From the NCBI RefSeq assembly GCF_031157255.1, contig NZ_JAVIFX010000022.1, positions 64,501 through 128,500 on the forward strand: a stretch of 64,000 nt of DNA, in the 5' to 3' direction. A program made the translations under genes and the position numbers. The stretch is from Bradyrhizobium sp. LHD-71 (GTDB lineage: Bacteria > Pseudomonadota > Alphaproteobacteria > Rhizobiales > Xanthobacteraceae). Shown here piece after piece: positions 8,667-17,918 of the stretch (the stretch's first letter is position 1; each line of letters begins with the position of its first letter). The notes below the pieces were generated by a model that made no database searches, had not been told where the DNA came from, and was given only the letters and a program-made list of their open reading frames with translations.

Positions 8667-8809
8667 TGGTTGGGAATCATGATGAACAGATGCGCGTTGA
8701 CATCGTCGGCGGCGGACTCGCCGGCGTGCTGGCGGCGATCGAGCTGCCGAGAAACGGTGGCTGCGTCCACGGGAAGATAATCGGAGAGCACCTGGGGCAG
8801 AACAGCTGA
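8666..8809 (+). CDS. Possible short ORF (47 residues), doubtful
   Basis: An ATG overlaps the azoreductase stop (TGATG) and opens 47 codons ending GEHLGQNS. The internal VDIVGGGLAG stretch could be a remnant of a flavoprotein or the overlap could be chance. No ribosome binding site of its own is visible. Retained only because of the translational overlap. Confidence 0.2.
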   Translation: MVGNHDEQMRVDIVGGGLAGVLAAIELPRNGGCVHGKIIGEHLGQNS

Positions 8810-8856
8810 GAGCTGACGATCGTCGTCACCTCCAGCCATAACACAGGAGAGGTAAC

Positions 8857-9288
8857 ATGAAGATCCGATCGATCGCATTGGCAGCGACGCTGACCGCGAT
8901 GGCGGCTTGGCCTAGCTTCGTGTCAGTCGAGGCAGCAGCGCAGGAACGTCAAACGATCACGCCGGCTTTCCAGGAGGCGATTCCGAACATTCCCGGCAAA
9001 AGCCTCATCGGCATTGTCGTCAGCTATCCACCCGGCGGCAAGTCGCCGGCGCATTCCCACGCACGCTCCGCCTTCATCACGGGCTACGTACTCTCGGGAT
9101 CGATCCGAAGCCGGGTGAATGACGGCAAGACGCAGGTGTTTCGCGCGGGTCAGCACTGGACGGAGCCGCCCGGCGGCGCGCATCACCCCATCAGCGAGAA
9201 CGCGAGCGCCACCGAACCTGCGAGTCTGCTCGCCATCTTTGTCGTCGACACCGACGATGCCGGGCGGCTGACCATCTACGAGCAATGA
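8857..9288 (+). CDS. Secreted cupin-domain protein
   Basis: A 143-residue protein with a signal peptide (residues 1-30, cleavage near AAAQ). A cupin barrel follows, with metal-binding pattern AHSHARSAF and the second motif RAGQHWTEPPGGAHH. GAGAGG precedes the ATG. It is the same general type as the secreted cupin at 2452 but only weakly alike in sequence. Function unknown; periplasmic location is inferred from the signal. Confidence 0.87.
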   Translation: MKIRSIALAATLTAMAAWPSFVSVEAAAQERQTITPAFQEAIPNIPGKSLIGIVVSYPPGGKSPAHSHARSAFITGYVLSGSIRSRVNDGKTQVFRAGQHWTEPPGGAHHPISENASATEPASLLAIFVVDTDDAGRLTIYEQ

Positions 9289-9404
9289 GAAAGCCGCTTG
9301 CTGGGCGACCTGCGTGCCGACGTACATCGTGGCGGGCGGCCAGGCCGAGGTCTGCCGTCCCGCCTCCATTGATGGTCGGCGTGTCATAGGAGCTCTTTCC
9401 GCGC

Positions 9405-9443
9405 TTGCCGAATTATAACGGTGACTTATATAGTAGCCGTTAT
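9405..9443 (+). promoter_or_regulatory. Probable autoregulated promoter of the Rrf2 gene, leaderless
   Basis: TTGCCG (9405-9410) and TATAGT (9429-9434) are spaced by 18 bp. A perfect inverted repeat ATAACGG/CCGTTAT (9415-9421 and 9437-9443, 15-bp spacer) straddles the -10 box. The expected transcription start is near 9441, that is, at the ATG (9442), which would give a leaderless mRNA. Dimeric Rrf2 proteins commonly repress their own promoter through such a site. Confidence 0.6.
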
Positions 9444-10011
9444 GAGCTACATTGGAGCCGGCGTCGAGTACGCCTTGCACTGCCTTCTCTGGATCGCTGG
9501 TCCGCTTGAGCGGCCGCCGAGCAGTCGTGACCTTGCAGAGATCCAGGGCGTCTCTCCAACCTTCCTGAAGAAGATCTTCCCCAAGCTGGAGAAGGCAGGG
9601 ATTGTCGAAGCCACTGGCGGAATACGCGGCGGCTACCGGCTCGCTCGGCCCGCAAACAACATCACCGTCCTTGATGTGGTCGATGCTGTCGAGGGTCCGA
9701 AACAGCTCTTCGATTGCCAGGAAATCCGAGGTCGGTGTGCTCTTTTCCAGGGCAAGCCGCCTAAATGGTCGATCCAGGGCGTCTGCGGCATCCACGCCGT
9801 GATGTTGCGGGCTGAGCGAGTCATGCGCGAGGAGCTGGCAAAGACCAGCCTCGCCTCGCTGCAAAGAGGGCTTCTCGGCAAAGGCATGCCTGCCAGTTTC
9901 TCTGAGCAGGCGCGCGCCTGGTTCGCAGATCGCCAGACTGCGCGCGAAGGCGCACGCATCACGGCGATGCGTTCCCGCCCAGGCACGCGCGACGACGCGG
10001 AAACGGAGTAG
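9442..10011 (+). CDS. Rrf2-family transcriptional regulator
   Basis: The 189-residue protein has the Rrf2 winged helix (residues 1-68, including SSRDLAEIQGVSPTFLKKIFPKLEKAGIV and the wing GGIRGGYRLARP). It has three cysteines, C92, C99 and C115, spaced like those that hold a 2Fe-2S cluster in IscR, NsrR and RsrR or sense thiol modification. The start at 9442 (MSYIGAGVEY) fits the family N-terminus better than the GTG at 9421. The C-terminal tail of about 40 residues is longer than usual and arginine-rich. Confidence 0.9.
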   Translation: MSYIGAGVEYALHCLLWIAGPLERPPSSRDLAEIQGVSPTFLKKIFPKLEKAGIVEATGGIRGGYRLARPANNITVLDVVDAVEGPKQLFDCQEIRGRCALFQGKPPKWSIQGVCGIHAVMLRAERVMREELAKTSLASLQRGLLGKGMPASFSEQARAWFADRQTAREGARITAMRSRPGTRDDAETE

Positions 10012-10142
10012 CGGCCGAGAGAGTCCCAATGGTCCAGCCGACTTCGGACAAGACGGTCCTGAGAGAGCGCCCTCCGGCCACCTATGCACCGGCAGTTCGA
10101 CTGTCGGGCTGCGTGCACCGAGTTGCAAAGGAGTAAGACGGC

Positions 10143-10883
10143 ATGACAACAAGAGTGTTTGTGGCTGGGGCAACTGGCGTCATCGGCCGTTCGCTTATCC
10201 CCCTCCTTCGCGCGGCCGGTCACTCGATCACCGGCGCGACGCGGACGACCGAGGGCGAGTCGAAACTGGAAGCTCAGGGCGTCAACCCGGTCGTCCTGGA
10301 TGTGTTCGACTGTGATGCGCTGGAGCGGGCCGTTGTCGCTGCCGCGCCCGATGTGGTCATTCACCAGCTCACCGATCTCGCGGCGGGCATTGACTCGCAA
10401 TCACCCGAGCAGGGGCTGAAGCGCAATGCGCGCCTCCGTCGCGAGGGGACGGCGAATCTCGCCAACGCCGCCCGCGCAGCCGGCGCGAAGCGACTGATCG
10501 CGCAGAGCATTGCCTGGGCCTATGCGCCGAAGGACGCGCCCTTTCTCGAGACTGACCCGCTGGATATCCACGCTCGAGGTGCTCGCGCGATTTCGGTCTG
10601 CGAAGGCGTCGTTCCACTTGAGAGCGCCGTCCTGGACCAAAGCGAGTTCGTAGGCATCGTGCTGCGGTATGGGCAGCTCTACGGTCCACGCACGTGGTCC
10701 GCAGAACCGACCGGATCAGCTCCGGTGCACGTCGAGGCCGCGGCCTATGCTGCCTTTCTTGCCATCGATCACGGTGGCTCTGGCGCCTACAACATTGCCG
10801 ATCCCGGCGGCGCGGTAGCGATCGAGAAAGCCGTCGCCGATCTCGGCTGGCGCCACGACTTTCGCATCAAGGAGCGGGGCTAG
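10143..10883 (+). CDS. NAD-dependent epimerase/dehydratase-family protein
   Basis: The 246-residue protein opens with the Rossmann motif GATGVIG (residues 9-15), has the VVIHQLTDLA strand-end region of extended SDRs, and AQSIAWAYAP in place of the usual catalytic serine strand. The canonical YxxxK is not obvious, so it may be an atypical NAD(P)-binding protein. AAAGGAG lies upstream of the ATG. The gene ends five bases before the MocR regulator, suggesting one transcript. Confidence 0.85.
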   Translation: MTTRVFVAGATGVIGRSLIPLLRAAGHSITGATRTTEGESKLEAQGVNPVVLDVFDCDALERAVVAAAPDVVIHQLTDLAAGIDSQSPEQGLKRNARLRREGTANLANAARAAGAKRLIAQSIAWAYAPKDAPFLETDPLDIHARGARAISVCEGVVPLESAVLDQSEFVGIVLRYGQLYGPRTWSAEPTGSAPVHVEAAAYAAFLAIDHGGSGAYNIADPGGAVAIEKAVADLGWRHDFRIKERG

Positions 10884-10887
10884 GCTC

Positions 10888-12396
10888 ATGGAGCACGTGG
10901 CGCCGCCCTGGATGCCGGACGAGCTGACGCTTGATCGCGTCGGCCCTATGACGCTCATCGATCAGATCGCGCGCCACATCGAGGTCGCGATCACCGAGGG
11001 CGCCCTTCCTCCCGGAGGCCGGCTACCTTCGTGGCGTGATCTGGCCGCTCAACTCGGCGTCGCGCGCGGGACTGTCAAAGCAGCCTACGAGAAGCTCATT
11101 GATCGGCGGCTCCTTGTCACCGCTGGTTCAGCCGGAACCCGCGTGGCCGATCCTCTACCGTCTTCCATCGTGCCGACCATCGCGTCGGTCTCCGAGAGAC
11201 TCCTGCCACCGGATGCTTTGTATCGCTCCGATGAGCCGCTCGTGTTCCAGTTGGGCGTCCCCGCCCATGACGCGTTCCCCGCCACCCTCTGGGCGCGCCT
11301 GTATCGACAAGCGGTGCAAACCACGGCCCTACGGACGGGCCACTCAGATTCGCGCGGCTTGATAGAGCTACGATCTGCCCTCGCGTCGCATGTCGCCATC
11401 GCCCGAGGCATCGAGTGCTCGCCAGAACAGATTATCGTGACCGGCGGGTTTCGAGGCGGATTGTCGATCGCGCTCCTCGCCATCGGCGCGACGGGCAGGC
11501 ACGCTTGGGTGGAAGATCCCGGCTACCCCGCGACCCGACTCGCGCTCGAGCTTGCCGGCGTCCAGCCTGTCGCAGTTCCGGTCGATGACCAAGGGCTCGT
11601 CGTCCGACAAGGTCGCGAGCTGGCGCCGCGAGCCGGGCTCGCCATCGTAACACCGGGACAGCAGGCGCCGAGCGGTGTGACACTGTCACCGGAACGCCGT
11701 ACCGCGCTTCTCCGCTGGGCCATGGAATCCGGTGCCTGGATTATCGAGGATGACTACCTCGCAGAATTGCATCTGTCGGGCCGGTCTGTGAACGCGCTGG
11801 CGTCGGGTGCCGGCGCGGATCGCGTCATCCACGTCGGGACGTTCAGTAAGACCATCAGCCCGATGGTGGGCATAGGATTTCTGGTCGCGCCGTTGCCTCT
11901 CGCGCGCCGATTAATTGATGTCGCAACATGGCTCGGTGCGCCTCCTAACGCCGCCGTCCAGCTCGCGCTCGCGGAATTTCTGCGCGAAGGCCATTATCTG
12001 CGACATTTGCGCCGAACGCGACGGCTCTATAGCGAACGAAGACGATGCCTCCTGGAGACGCTTGGAAGACTTGGGATCGATTCGGCGGTCCCCGCAGCAT
12101 TGTCCGTGGTTGTGCCTCTTCCAGATGGCTTCGATGACCAGAAATTCGTGGTCGAAGCGCGTGCCGCGGGCTTCGGACCCGCACCATTATCCCCGTGGTT
12201 TGCGGCCGCAACGTCCTCCCACTCCGGCCTGCTTCTCGGGGTAGCCAATGTCCTTGAGCGACGGATCGAGCGCGATTGCCGTCAATTGCTGGCGATGATC
12301 GGCGATTTGCCGGAGGGTGGCGAACGCAGCACGAATCCGCTGCGCGCCACCGGTCTGATCGAAGCCCATGGGAAGGCGCACATACGTTCGGTCTGA
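10888..12396 (+). CDS. MocR/PdxR-type GntR regulator with aminotransferase domain
   Basis: A 502-residue fusion of an N-terminal GntR winged helix (about residues 10-85, with PPGGRLPSWRDLAAQLGVARGTVKAAYEKL) and a type-I aminotransferase-like domain. The domain retains the PLP site: IIEDDYLAEL (aspartate for the pyridine nitrogen) and the Schiff-base lysine in GTFSKTISP (K321). Such regulators use PLP and a ligand such as an amino acid or amine to control vitamin B6, GABA or taurine genes. The target here is unknown; the upstream epimerase gene is probably cotranscribed. Confidence 0.92.
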   Translation: MEHVAPPWMPDELTLDRVGPMTLIDQIARHIEVAITEGALPPGGRLPSWRDLAAQLGVARGTVKAAYEKLIDRRLLVTAGSAGTRVADPLPSSIVPTIASVSERLLPPDALYRSDEPLVFQLGVPAHDAFPATLWARLYRQAVQTTALRTGHSDSRGLIELRSALASHVAIARGIECSPEQIIVTGGFRGGLSIALLAIGATGRHAWVEDPGYPATRLALELAGVQPVAVPVDDQGLVVRQGRELAPRAGLAIVTPGQQAPSGVTLSPERRTALLRWAMESGAWIIEDDYLAELHLSGRSVNALASGAGADRVIHVGTFSKTISPMVGIGFLVAPLPLARRLIDVATWLGAPPNAAVQLALAEFLREGHYLRHLRRTRRLYSERRRCLLETLGRLGIDSAVPAALSVVVPLPDGFDDQKFVVEARAAGFGPAPLSPWFAAATSSHSGLLLGVANVLERRIERDCRQLLAMIGDLPEGGERSTNPLRATGLIEAHGKAHIRSV

Positions 12397-12712
12397 ATGG
12401 TAGAGGCCAAATACGGCTTCCTGGACCTCCATATCTCCTGCACGAAAGTATCCTCCCCGCTATGGATGAGGAGGCTGTATTGAGCACGATGCAATTTTAT
12501 CGAGCGCTCCAGATCGCTGCCGGAATCCATCTCCGCGCGACGCACCGCGCAGCGAGCAACAGCGAATTCGAAACCCGACGAACGGCATGGCTGCCCTCCG
12601 ACCTCGTCGCTTGCCATGACAAGGCGCCAGGCATTTAGTTTCGCACTCAAATAACTGCACTGGCGTTGTTGCTCTCGCGCCCGCGCAGAAGACGACTGCT
12701 GTGGGGACAACA
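12397..12712. other. Intergenic stretch, nothing assigned
   Basis: About 315 bp between the MocR gene and the MFS gene. No frame is supported. It marks the end of the accessory block and presumably holds the MFS promoter. Confidence 0.4.
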
Positions 12713-14122
12713 ATGACCGTACAAGGTCGGGCCCAAGCGATACGTGCCGCCGATCCGGATGCAAAAGACTTCCTGATATCAAGTCGCATCGATCGTCTGC
12801 CACTGACCCGCGTGCAGTGGGAGCTCGCGATCCTTGTCGAGATCACCTGGGGCTTCATCGTCGTCGACACCGACGGCATCGGCGCGCGGCTCTTTCCCTT
12901 TGTCTGGCGGCCGCTCGGCACCATCACCAACAATCAGTATGCGGTGATCCAGGCGCTGCAGGTCGGGCTCGGCGTATTGCTCGGCACTTACCTGATGAGC
13001 TTCGTCGCCGATCGCTACGGCCGCCGCCCGGCGATCCTGCTCTCGACGGCGCTTGCCGGGTTATGCCTATGGCCATTTGCGTTCGTCACCAGTTTTGTGC
13101 CGTTGGTGATCTTCTCGGTACTGTCGACGCTCGGAGTCGGCGGCATCGTCGCAACCCACGCCGTCTATCTGTCAGAGATGTCGTCGCATGCGGTGCGCAA
13201 CAGGACGATGCTGACGGCGCAGGGCTCCACGGCCATTGTCGGCGTGCTGATCGCCGGCGTCGCGAGCGTGATGATGCCGACATATTGGCGCGAGTTCGTC
13301 TGGCTCGGTGTGATCATCCAGGCTTTCGTGCTGTTGCCGATCCTGTACTGGCGCTTGCCTGAATCGCCGCGCTGGCTGGAGACGCACGGCCGTCACGACG
13401 AAGCTGACCGGGTCGTAAGCGATCTGGAGAGGCGCGTCACAGCAATCGCGGGGGCACTGCCGTCGCCCGACCCCACACCCCGCATCGTTGGCAAGGCCGG
13501 CAAAGGACAATTGCTGGAGATTCTTACCAATCCCGAATACCGCTGGCGCAGCATCCTGATCCTGGTGTGCTGGCTGCTCGCTTATCCTGGCATCGTCTAT
13601 GGCTCGGGCGCGTTCATGTATGTCTACATGGTAGACCATGGCGCCGACGCGGAGTTTGCGTTCCGGCTGCTGACGGGCGCTGCCGTCGTGACTTTCTTCG
13701 CGTTTCTCATCAATGCGCGACTCGGCGAACGGGTCGAACGCAAAACCGTACTGTTCGTGTCGGCGCTCATATTCTCCACCGCCTGGATTCTCATGTACCT
13801 CTATCCGACCGAGGCCATGTTCATCGTCGGCATCTGCCTCAGCCGGATCGGCACGGCGCTCTTCCTGTTCAACATGTACAACTACACCGCAATCGCGTTC
13901 CCAACGCGCATCCGCTCGGCCGCCTTTGCCTGGACCGACGGTCTCGGCCATCTCGGCGCGTGGGCCGGCGTGACATCGCTCGGACCGCTGTACCAGCTCG
14001 GACCAAACCATCTCGGCTGGGTCCTGTTCATCGTCGTTCCCGGCGCATTGCTGCCGGCGATCCTGATCAAGAGCTTCGGCATCAACCAGTCCGAGCGGGT
14101 GCTGGAGGAAGTCGCGAAGTAG
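12713..14122 (+). CDS. MFS transporter, organic-acid/sugar porter type
   Basis: A 469-residue protein with about twelve hydrophobic segments and the MFS loop 2-3 motif DRYGRRPA followed by the matching loop 8-9 motif ARLGERVERKT. The central loop YWRLPESPRWLETHGRHDEA is typical of sugar porter and aromatic-acid (AAHS-like) families. It should be a proton-coupled inner-membrane carrier. ATG 12713 follows GTGGGG; a GTG four codons earlier is possible. The adjacent TRAP operon on the same strand suggests uptake of related carboxylates, an inference from position only. Confidence 0.9.
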   Translation: MTVQGRAQAIRAADPDAKDFLISSRIDRLPLTRVQWELAILVEITWGFIVVDTDGIGARLFPFVWRPLGTITNNQYAVIQALQVGLGVLLGTYLMSFVADRYGRRPAILLSTALAGLCLWPFAFVTSFVPLVIFSVLSTLGVGGIVATHAVYLSEMSSHAVRNRTMLTAQGSTAIVGVLIAGVASVMMPTYWREFVWLGVIIQAFVLLPILYWRLPESPRWLETHGRHDEADRVVSDLERRVTAIAGALPSPDPTPRIVGKAGKGQLLEILTNPEYRWRSILILVCWLLAYPGIVYGSGAFMYVYMVDHGADAEFAFRLLTGAAVVTFFAFLINARLGERVERKTVLFVSALIFSTAWILMYLYPTEAMFIVGICLSRIGTALFLFNMYNYTAIAFPTRIRSAAFAWTDGLGHLGAWAGVTSLGPLYQLGPNHLGWVLFIVVPGALLPAILIKSFGINQSERVLEEVAK

Positions 14123-14392
14123 CCTTTCGCGCCATCAATTTTTGCAGCTGCGAAACGACCCGTCTGCAGATTTTTGACCTGCGCAGACCGATTAATACGT
14201 CGCCTGGATCGTCGCTTGCGACGGCGGCGCACAGGCGGTCGGTACGCCTGCTGAATCGCAGGTCCGAATTGGCTTCCAAAGCTCCCGCCTTTTGCATACG
14301 CTTCCAGATCGCGGCCGCAAGGCATCCGCCGCTGCCGCCAGTCAGAAGCCCAAGATCCCGGCAAAGGGACGGGTACCACTGGAGGAACACCC

Positions 14393-15394
14393 ATGAAGCG
14401 GAGAACAGTCCTCGCCGGACTTGGCGCGTCAGCTGCAGCTGCTGCGCTTGGCATGCCATCGATCCTCAGAGCCCAACAGCCGGTCACGCTGAACGGCGCC
14501 GTGCAGTTCAATGACGACCACGCCTTCACCAAGGCGTTGGTGAAGTTCGAGGAGCTGGTGAAGACGTATTACGGCAAGCCGGTCAACTTCACCCTGCACA
14601 AGAACTCCTCCCTCGGCCTCGAGAAACAGTACTTCGAGTACATGTCGCAAGGCAAAGCCGTCGACTACGGCATCGTGTCGCCGGCCCACATGAGCACGTT
14701 CGCCAAAGCTGCGCCCTTCATCGATGCCCCGTTCGTGTTCCGCGACATCGCCCACATGGACAAGGTCGTCAAAGCCAACCTGCTGAAGCCGGTGTCGGAC
14801 GAGGTCGAGCAGAAGGCGGAAGTGATGCTGATCGGCTCCGCCGGTGGCGGCGTTCGCAACATCTTCTCCAACAAGCCGTTCAAGAACCTGGCCGAGATCA
14901 AGGGCCTGAAGATACGCGTGCAGGGAGCGCCGATCTGGTCGCGGACCTTCGCGGCTGCCGGCATGAGCCCGACGGTAATCGCCTACAACGAAGTCTACAA
15001 CGCCATTCGCAACGGCGTGATCAGCGCCGGCGAGAACGAGGCCGCAGGTGTGGAAGCGATGAAGTTCTACGAAGTCGCGCCAAGTCTCGTGCTCACTGAG
15101 CACGCCGTGTCGATCCGGCCGCTCTGCTTCTCGGTCAAGACATTCAAGACGCTGGACAAGGGCCTGCAGGACGCCATCGTGAAAGCTGGCGCCGAGGCCG
15201 GCGATTTCGGTCGCGCGTTGGAGAGCAGCGAGGACACGCTCAAGCTCGAAACGCTCGAAAAGGCGGGCAAGTTGAAGCGGGTCGTGTTCGAGGAACGCGA
15301 CGCCATGAAGAAGCTCGTCGATCCCGTGATGGCCGCGTACGCGAAGGAAATCGGCGCCGAGGACGTCTACGCCAAGATCAATGCAGCGGTCTGA
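14393..15394 (+). CDS. TRAP transporter periplasmic solute-binding subunit (DctP type)
   Basis: The 333-residue protein has a twin-arginine-like signal (KRRTVLAGLGASAAAAALG, cleavage near ILRAQQ) and the DctP fold signature around LKIRVQGAPIWSRTFAAAGMSPTVIAYNEVYNAIRNGVI, which includes the arginine that clamps the substrate carboxylate. Strong spacing to an upstream GGAGGA. It is the binding protein of the TRAP system completed by the two genes downstream. The ligand is an organic acid, identity unknown. Confidence 0.93.
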   Translation: MKRRTVLAGLGASAAAAALGMPSILRAQQPVTLNGAVQFNDDHAFTKALVKFEELVKTYYGKPVNFTLHKNSSLGLEKQYFEYMSQGKAVDYGIVSPAHMSTFAKAAPFIDAPFVFRDIAHMDKVVKANLLKPVSDEVEQKAEVMLIGSAGGGVRNIFSNKPFKNLAEIKGLKIRVQGAPIWSRTFAAAGMSPTVIAYNEVYNAIRNGVISAGENEAAGVEAMKFYEVAPSLVLTEHAVSIRPLCFSVKTFKTLDKGLQDAIVKAGAEAGDFGRALESSEDTLKLETLEKAGKLKRVVFEERDAMKKLVDPVMAAYAKEIGAEDVYAKINAAV

Positions 15395-15414
15395 TTGAAG
15401 CGTGGATGCAATAG

Positions 15415-15443
15415 GCCGTGGCGCGCAGCCCGCGCGCCGCGGC
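15415..15443 (+). promoter_or_regulatory. Strong intra-operon stem-loop between the TRAP binding protein and permease genes
   Basis: A 12-bp GC-rich stem (15415-15426 with 15432-15443, one G-U pair in RNA) with a 5-base loop lies 20 bp after the solute-binding gene. There is no U-run, so it is more likely an mRNA-stabilising or processing hairpin. This would keep the binding protein more abundant than the membrane subunits, a common arrangement in binding-protein-dependent operons. Confidence 0.65.
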
Positions 15444-15477
15444 TTCGTTTGAACTCCATTCCTGAGAGCTTAAGCCC

Positions 15478-15993
15478 ATGACTGATGTGGCTGACGATGT
15501 GCCGACCCTTTGGCGGCGCCTGACGGCAGGCTATGCCAGGCTGCTGGAGATCCTGCTCGCCTGTTGCGTCGGGATCCTGATCTTCCCCGTCACCCTGCAG
15601 ATCATCTCGCGCTACACCGCGCTGATTCCGTCCTACATCTGGACCGAGGAGATGGCGCGCTTTCTGTTTGTCTGGACGATCATGATCGGCGCCATGGTTG
15701 GGGTCAGGGAAGCGCAGCATTTCGAGATCGACGTATGGCCCACCCTGTCACGCCGTGCAGAGGCCGCAGTGCGCATCGTCGCCCGGCTGGGCGTGCTCGC
15801 GATGGCCCTGATATTCGTGTTCGCCGGCATCGAGTTCACGCGCTTTGCCTGGAACCGCACGTCCGAGCTCGCTGAGCTGCCATTGTGGATGATTCACATC
15901 GCCTGGCCCGTGGCCGGGATCTCATGGATCATCTTTGCCGGTGAGCAGATCGTCGATGAAACGCGCGTCCTGCTCGGAGGCGCGACCAGATGA
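15478..15993 (+). CDS. TRAP transporter small permease subunit (DctQ type)
   Basis: The 171-residue protein has four hydrophobic segments and the DctQ pattern SYIWTEEMARFLFVWTIMIGAM followed by AQHFEIDVWP. It partners the large permease, whose start overlaps its stop (ATGA, 15990-15993). Length is normal. It scaffolds DctM in the inner membrane. Confidence 0.92.
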   Translation: MTDVADDVPTLWRRLTAGYARLLEILLACCVGILIFPVTLQIISRYTALIPSYIWTEEMARFLFVWTIMIGAMVGVREAQHFEIDVWPTLSRRAEAAVRIVARLGVLAMALIFVFAGIEFTRFAWNRTSELAELPLWMIHIAWPVAGISWIIFAGEQIVDETRVLLGGATR

Positions 15994-17309
15994 CGGGAGC
16001 TGTTCTCTCCGCCGGCCAGGCCGCCGCCATTCTGTTCGGCGGACTCGTCGTATTGCTGATCCTGCGTGTTCCCGTCGCATTCGCATTGGGACTGGCCTGC
16101 GTGCCTATCCTTCTGATCGAGCCGCGCCTGTCGATGATGTCGCTCGCTCAGGAGACGTTCAACGCCTACAACTCGTTTATCCTGCTGGCGGTGCCGTTCT
16201 TTCTCCTGACCGCCAATCTCATGAGCATCGGCGGCATTACCGACCGGCTGGTGGCCCTGTCCCGCTCGCTCGTTGGACATTGGCCGGGCTCGCTCGCGCA
16301 GATCAACGTGGTGCTGAGCGTGTTTTTTGCCGGCATATCAGGCTCATCCACCGCAGATGCGGCAAGCCAGTCCAAGATCTTTATCGATGCCCAGACCAAG
16401 GAAGGCTACGATCTCTCGTTCTCGATCGCCATCACCGCAGTGTCGGCCGTTCTGGCCGTCATCATTCCACCGTCGATCCTGATGATCGTGTGGGGCGGGC
16501 TGATCTCGACGTCGATCGGTGCCCTGTATCTCGCCGGCATTGTCCCGGGGCTGTTGATCGCGGGCGCGCAAATGCTGAGCGTCCATATCTATGCCGTGCG
16601 GCGCGGCTATCCGACCTATCCGAAATCGAGCTGGATCGACATGCGCTGCGCGGTCTGGCGCTCGCTGCCGGCGTTGACGACGCCGTTCATCATCGTCGGC
16701 GGAATTCTGCTCGGCTGGTTCACTGCAACCGAATCCGCGTGCGTCGCAGTTCTGTATTCGATCGCGCTGTCGACCTTCGTCTATCGCGAGACCGGCGTAC
16801 GCGAGCTCTACACGGCCTTGCTCGATACCGGACGGCTTGCCGGCGTGGCGCTGTTCTGCGTCGGCACGGCGAGCGCGTTCGGCTGGCTGCTTGCCTATTA
16901 CCGGATCCCGCAGGAGTTGCTGGCCAACGTCGCGACGTGGGGCATGGGACCGATTACGGCGGGTTTTTTCATCGCCTTCTGCTTTCTGATCGTCGGCTGC
17001 TTTCTCGATGCCATTCCTGCGATCGTGATCGTCGGCACTGTGCTCGAGCCTCTTGCACGTTCAGTCAATCTTCATCCCGTGCAGTTCGCGATCATCTCGA
17101 TCGTATCGCTTGCCTTCGGCCTGGTGACCCCGCCTTACGGACTCTGCCTCATGGTTGCGTGCTCGATCGCCGGCGTACGGCTACGCTATGCGCTCAAGGA
17201 CACGATGATCATGCTGGTGCCGATGCTGCTGGTGCTCGCCGCGCTGATCGCCTGGCCCGAGGTGTCGCTGTTCCTGCCGCGCCTGATCGTTCCGAACATG
17301 ATGGACTGA
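15990..17309 (+). CDS. TRAP transporter large permease subunit (DctM type)
   Basis: The 439-residue protein has about twelve hydrophobic segments. It carries family motifs such as AVPFFLLTANLM, GSSTADAASQSKI (the first hairpin-like ion and substrate site), PPSILMIVWG, and in the second half GCFLDAIPAIVI and TPPYGLCLM. It catalyses sodium-driven uptake of the solute delivered by the DctP-type protein. The start overlaps the DctQ stop, so translation is coupled. The next gene is convergent, 10 bp away. Confidence 0.94.
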   Translation: MTGAVLSAGQAAAILFGGLVVLLILRVPVAFALGLACVPILLIEPRLSMMSLAQETFNAYNSFILLAVPFFLLTANLMSIGGITDRLVALSRSLVGHWPGSLAQINVVLSVFFAGISGSSTADAASQSKIFIDAQTKEGYDLSFSIAITAVSAVLAVIIPPSILMIVWGGLISTSIGALYLAGIVPGLLIAGAQMLSVHIYAVRRGYPTYPKSSWIDMRCAVWRSLPALTTPFIIVGGILLGWFTATESACVAVLYSIALSTFVYRETGVRELYTALLDTGRLAGVALFCVGTASAFGWLLAYYRIPQELLANVATWGMGPITAGFFIAFCFLIVGCFLDAIPAIVIVGTVLEPLARSVNLHPVQFAIISIVSLAFGLVTPPYGLCLMVACSIAGVRLRYALKDTMIMLVPMLLVLAALIAWPEVSLFLPRLIVPNMMD

Positions 17310-17319
17310 GAGGTGGTCC

Positions 17320-17907
17320 CTAGATCAGGCCGATGCCAGACCGGACAGCCGTGACGAACCGTTCGAAATCGCTCTCTTCACGCGCGAGGACGTCACGCAG
17401 TCCACGCGGCAATTCCAGCTGCACGCCCATGCGTCGCAGGCCGCAGTTGCAGATGTTTCGTGGTCCCGAGCCGGGAAACATATGCCCCTCGGTGAGCGTG
17501 CCGAACCCGGCGCGCCTCAAGGCGTCGGCCACTCGATTGCACAGATCGACGTCGAGACCGCCGAGCCACACGGCTTCAGGATCGTCGCGGTCCAGCCGGC
17601 CGTGAACCGCCACGACGACGTCGCTTCGCGCCACAAGCTCGCAGGCAATTGGCTCGTCGAAGTTGTCGGAGGTGATGTGAAGATCGTGGTGCTCGCGATC
17701 CGGCTGGAGACCCTCGAAGCAGTAGGCGTTGCAGGTTTCTCCGGCAATGGCGAGCGCAAGCCTCGAAGTCGGCGGCTCAATCCGGCCGCCATGCGGAGCG
17801 ATCACGGTGACCGGTGCGCGTCTGTCGACGACAACGATCCGATAATCGATCCCTTCGCGCTCAGATGCCTTGAGCGCGGCGAAGCTTCGGTACCTGTCGC
17901 CCGTCAA
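17320..17907 (-). CDS. Poly-gamma-glutamate hydrolase-family protein
   Basis: The 195-residue protein resembles the PghP/DUF867 zinc-dependent hydrolases (often misnamed phage replication protein). It has the metal-site pattern VIAPHGGRIEP at about residues 56-66, then DNFDEPIACEL, and VAVHGRLD. The family relates to carboxypeptidase M14-like enzymes and cleaves poly-gamma-glutamate. The start is a TTG at 17907 behind GGAG within the end of the nitrilase gene, 11 bp downstream of it. In this catabolic context it may process gamma-glutamyl amides, which is speculative. Confidence 0.8.
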   Translation of the reverse strand: MTGDRYRSFAALKASEREGIDYRIVVVDRRAPVTVIAPHGGRIEPPTSRLALAIAGETCNAYCFEGLQPDREHHDLHITSDNFDEPIACELVARSDVVVAVHGRLDRDDPEAVWLGGLDVDLCNRVADALRRAGFGTLTEGHMFPGSGPRNICNCGLRRMGVQLELPRGLRDVLAREESDFERFVTAVRSGIGLI

Positions 17908-17918
17908 GTCCGGTTGCC

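Noticed and set aside
14123-14392. Minus-strand frame with a GGSGG segment suggestive of an amidase or dehydratase remnant
   Set aside because: Only a few residues fit and the surrounding sequence does not; too weak to call a pseudogene.
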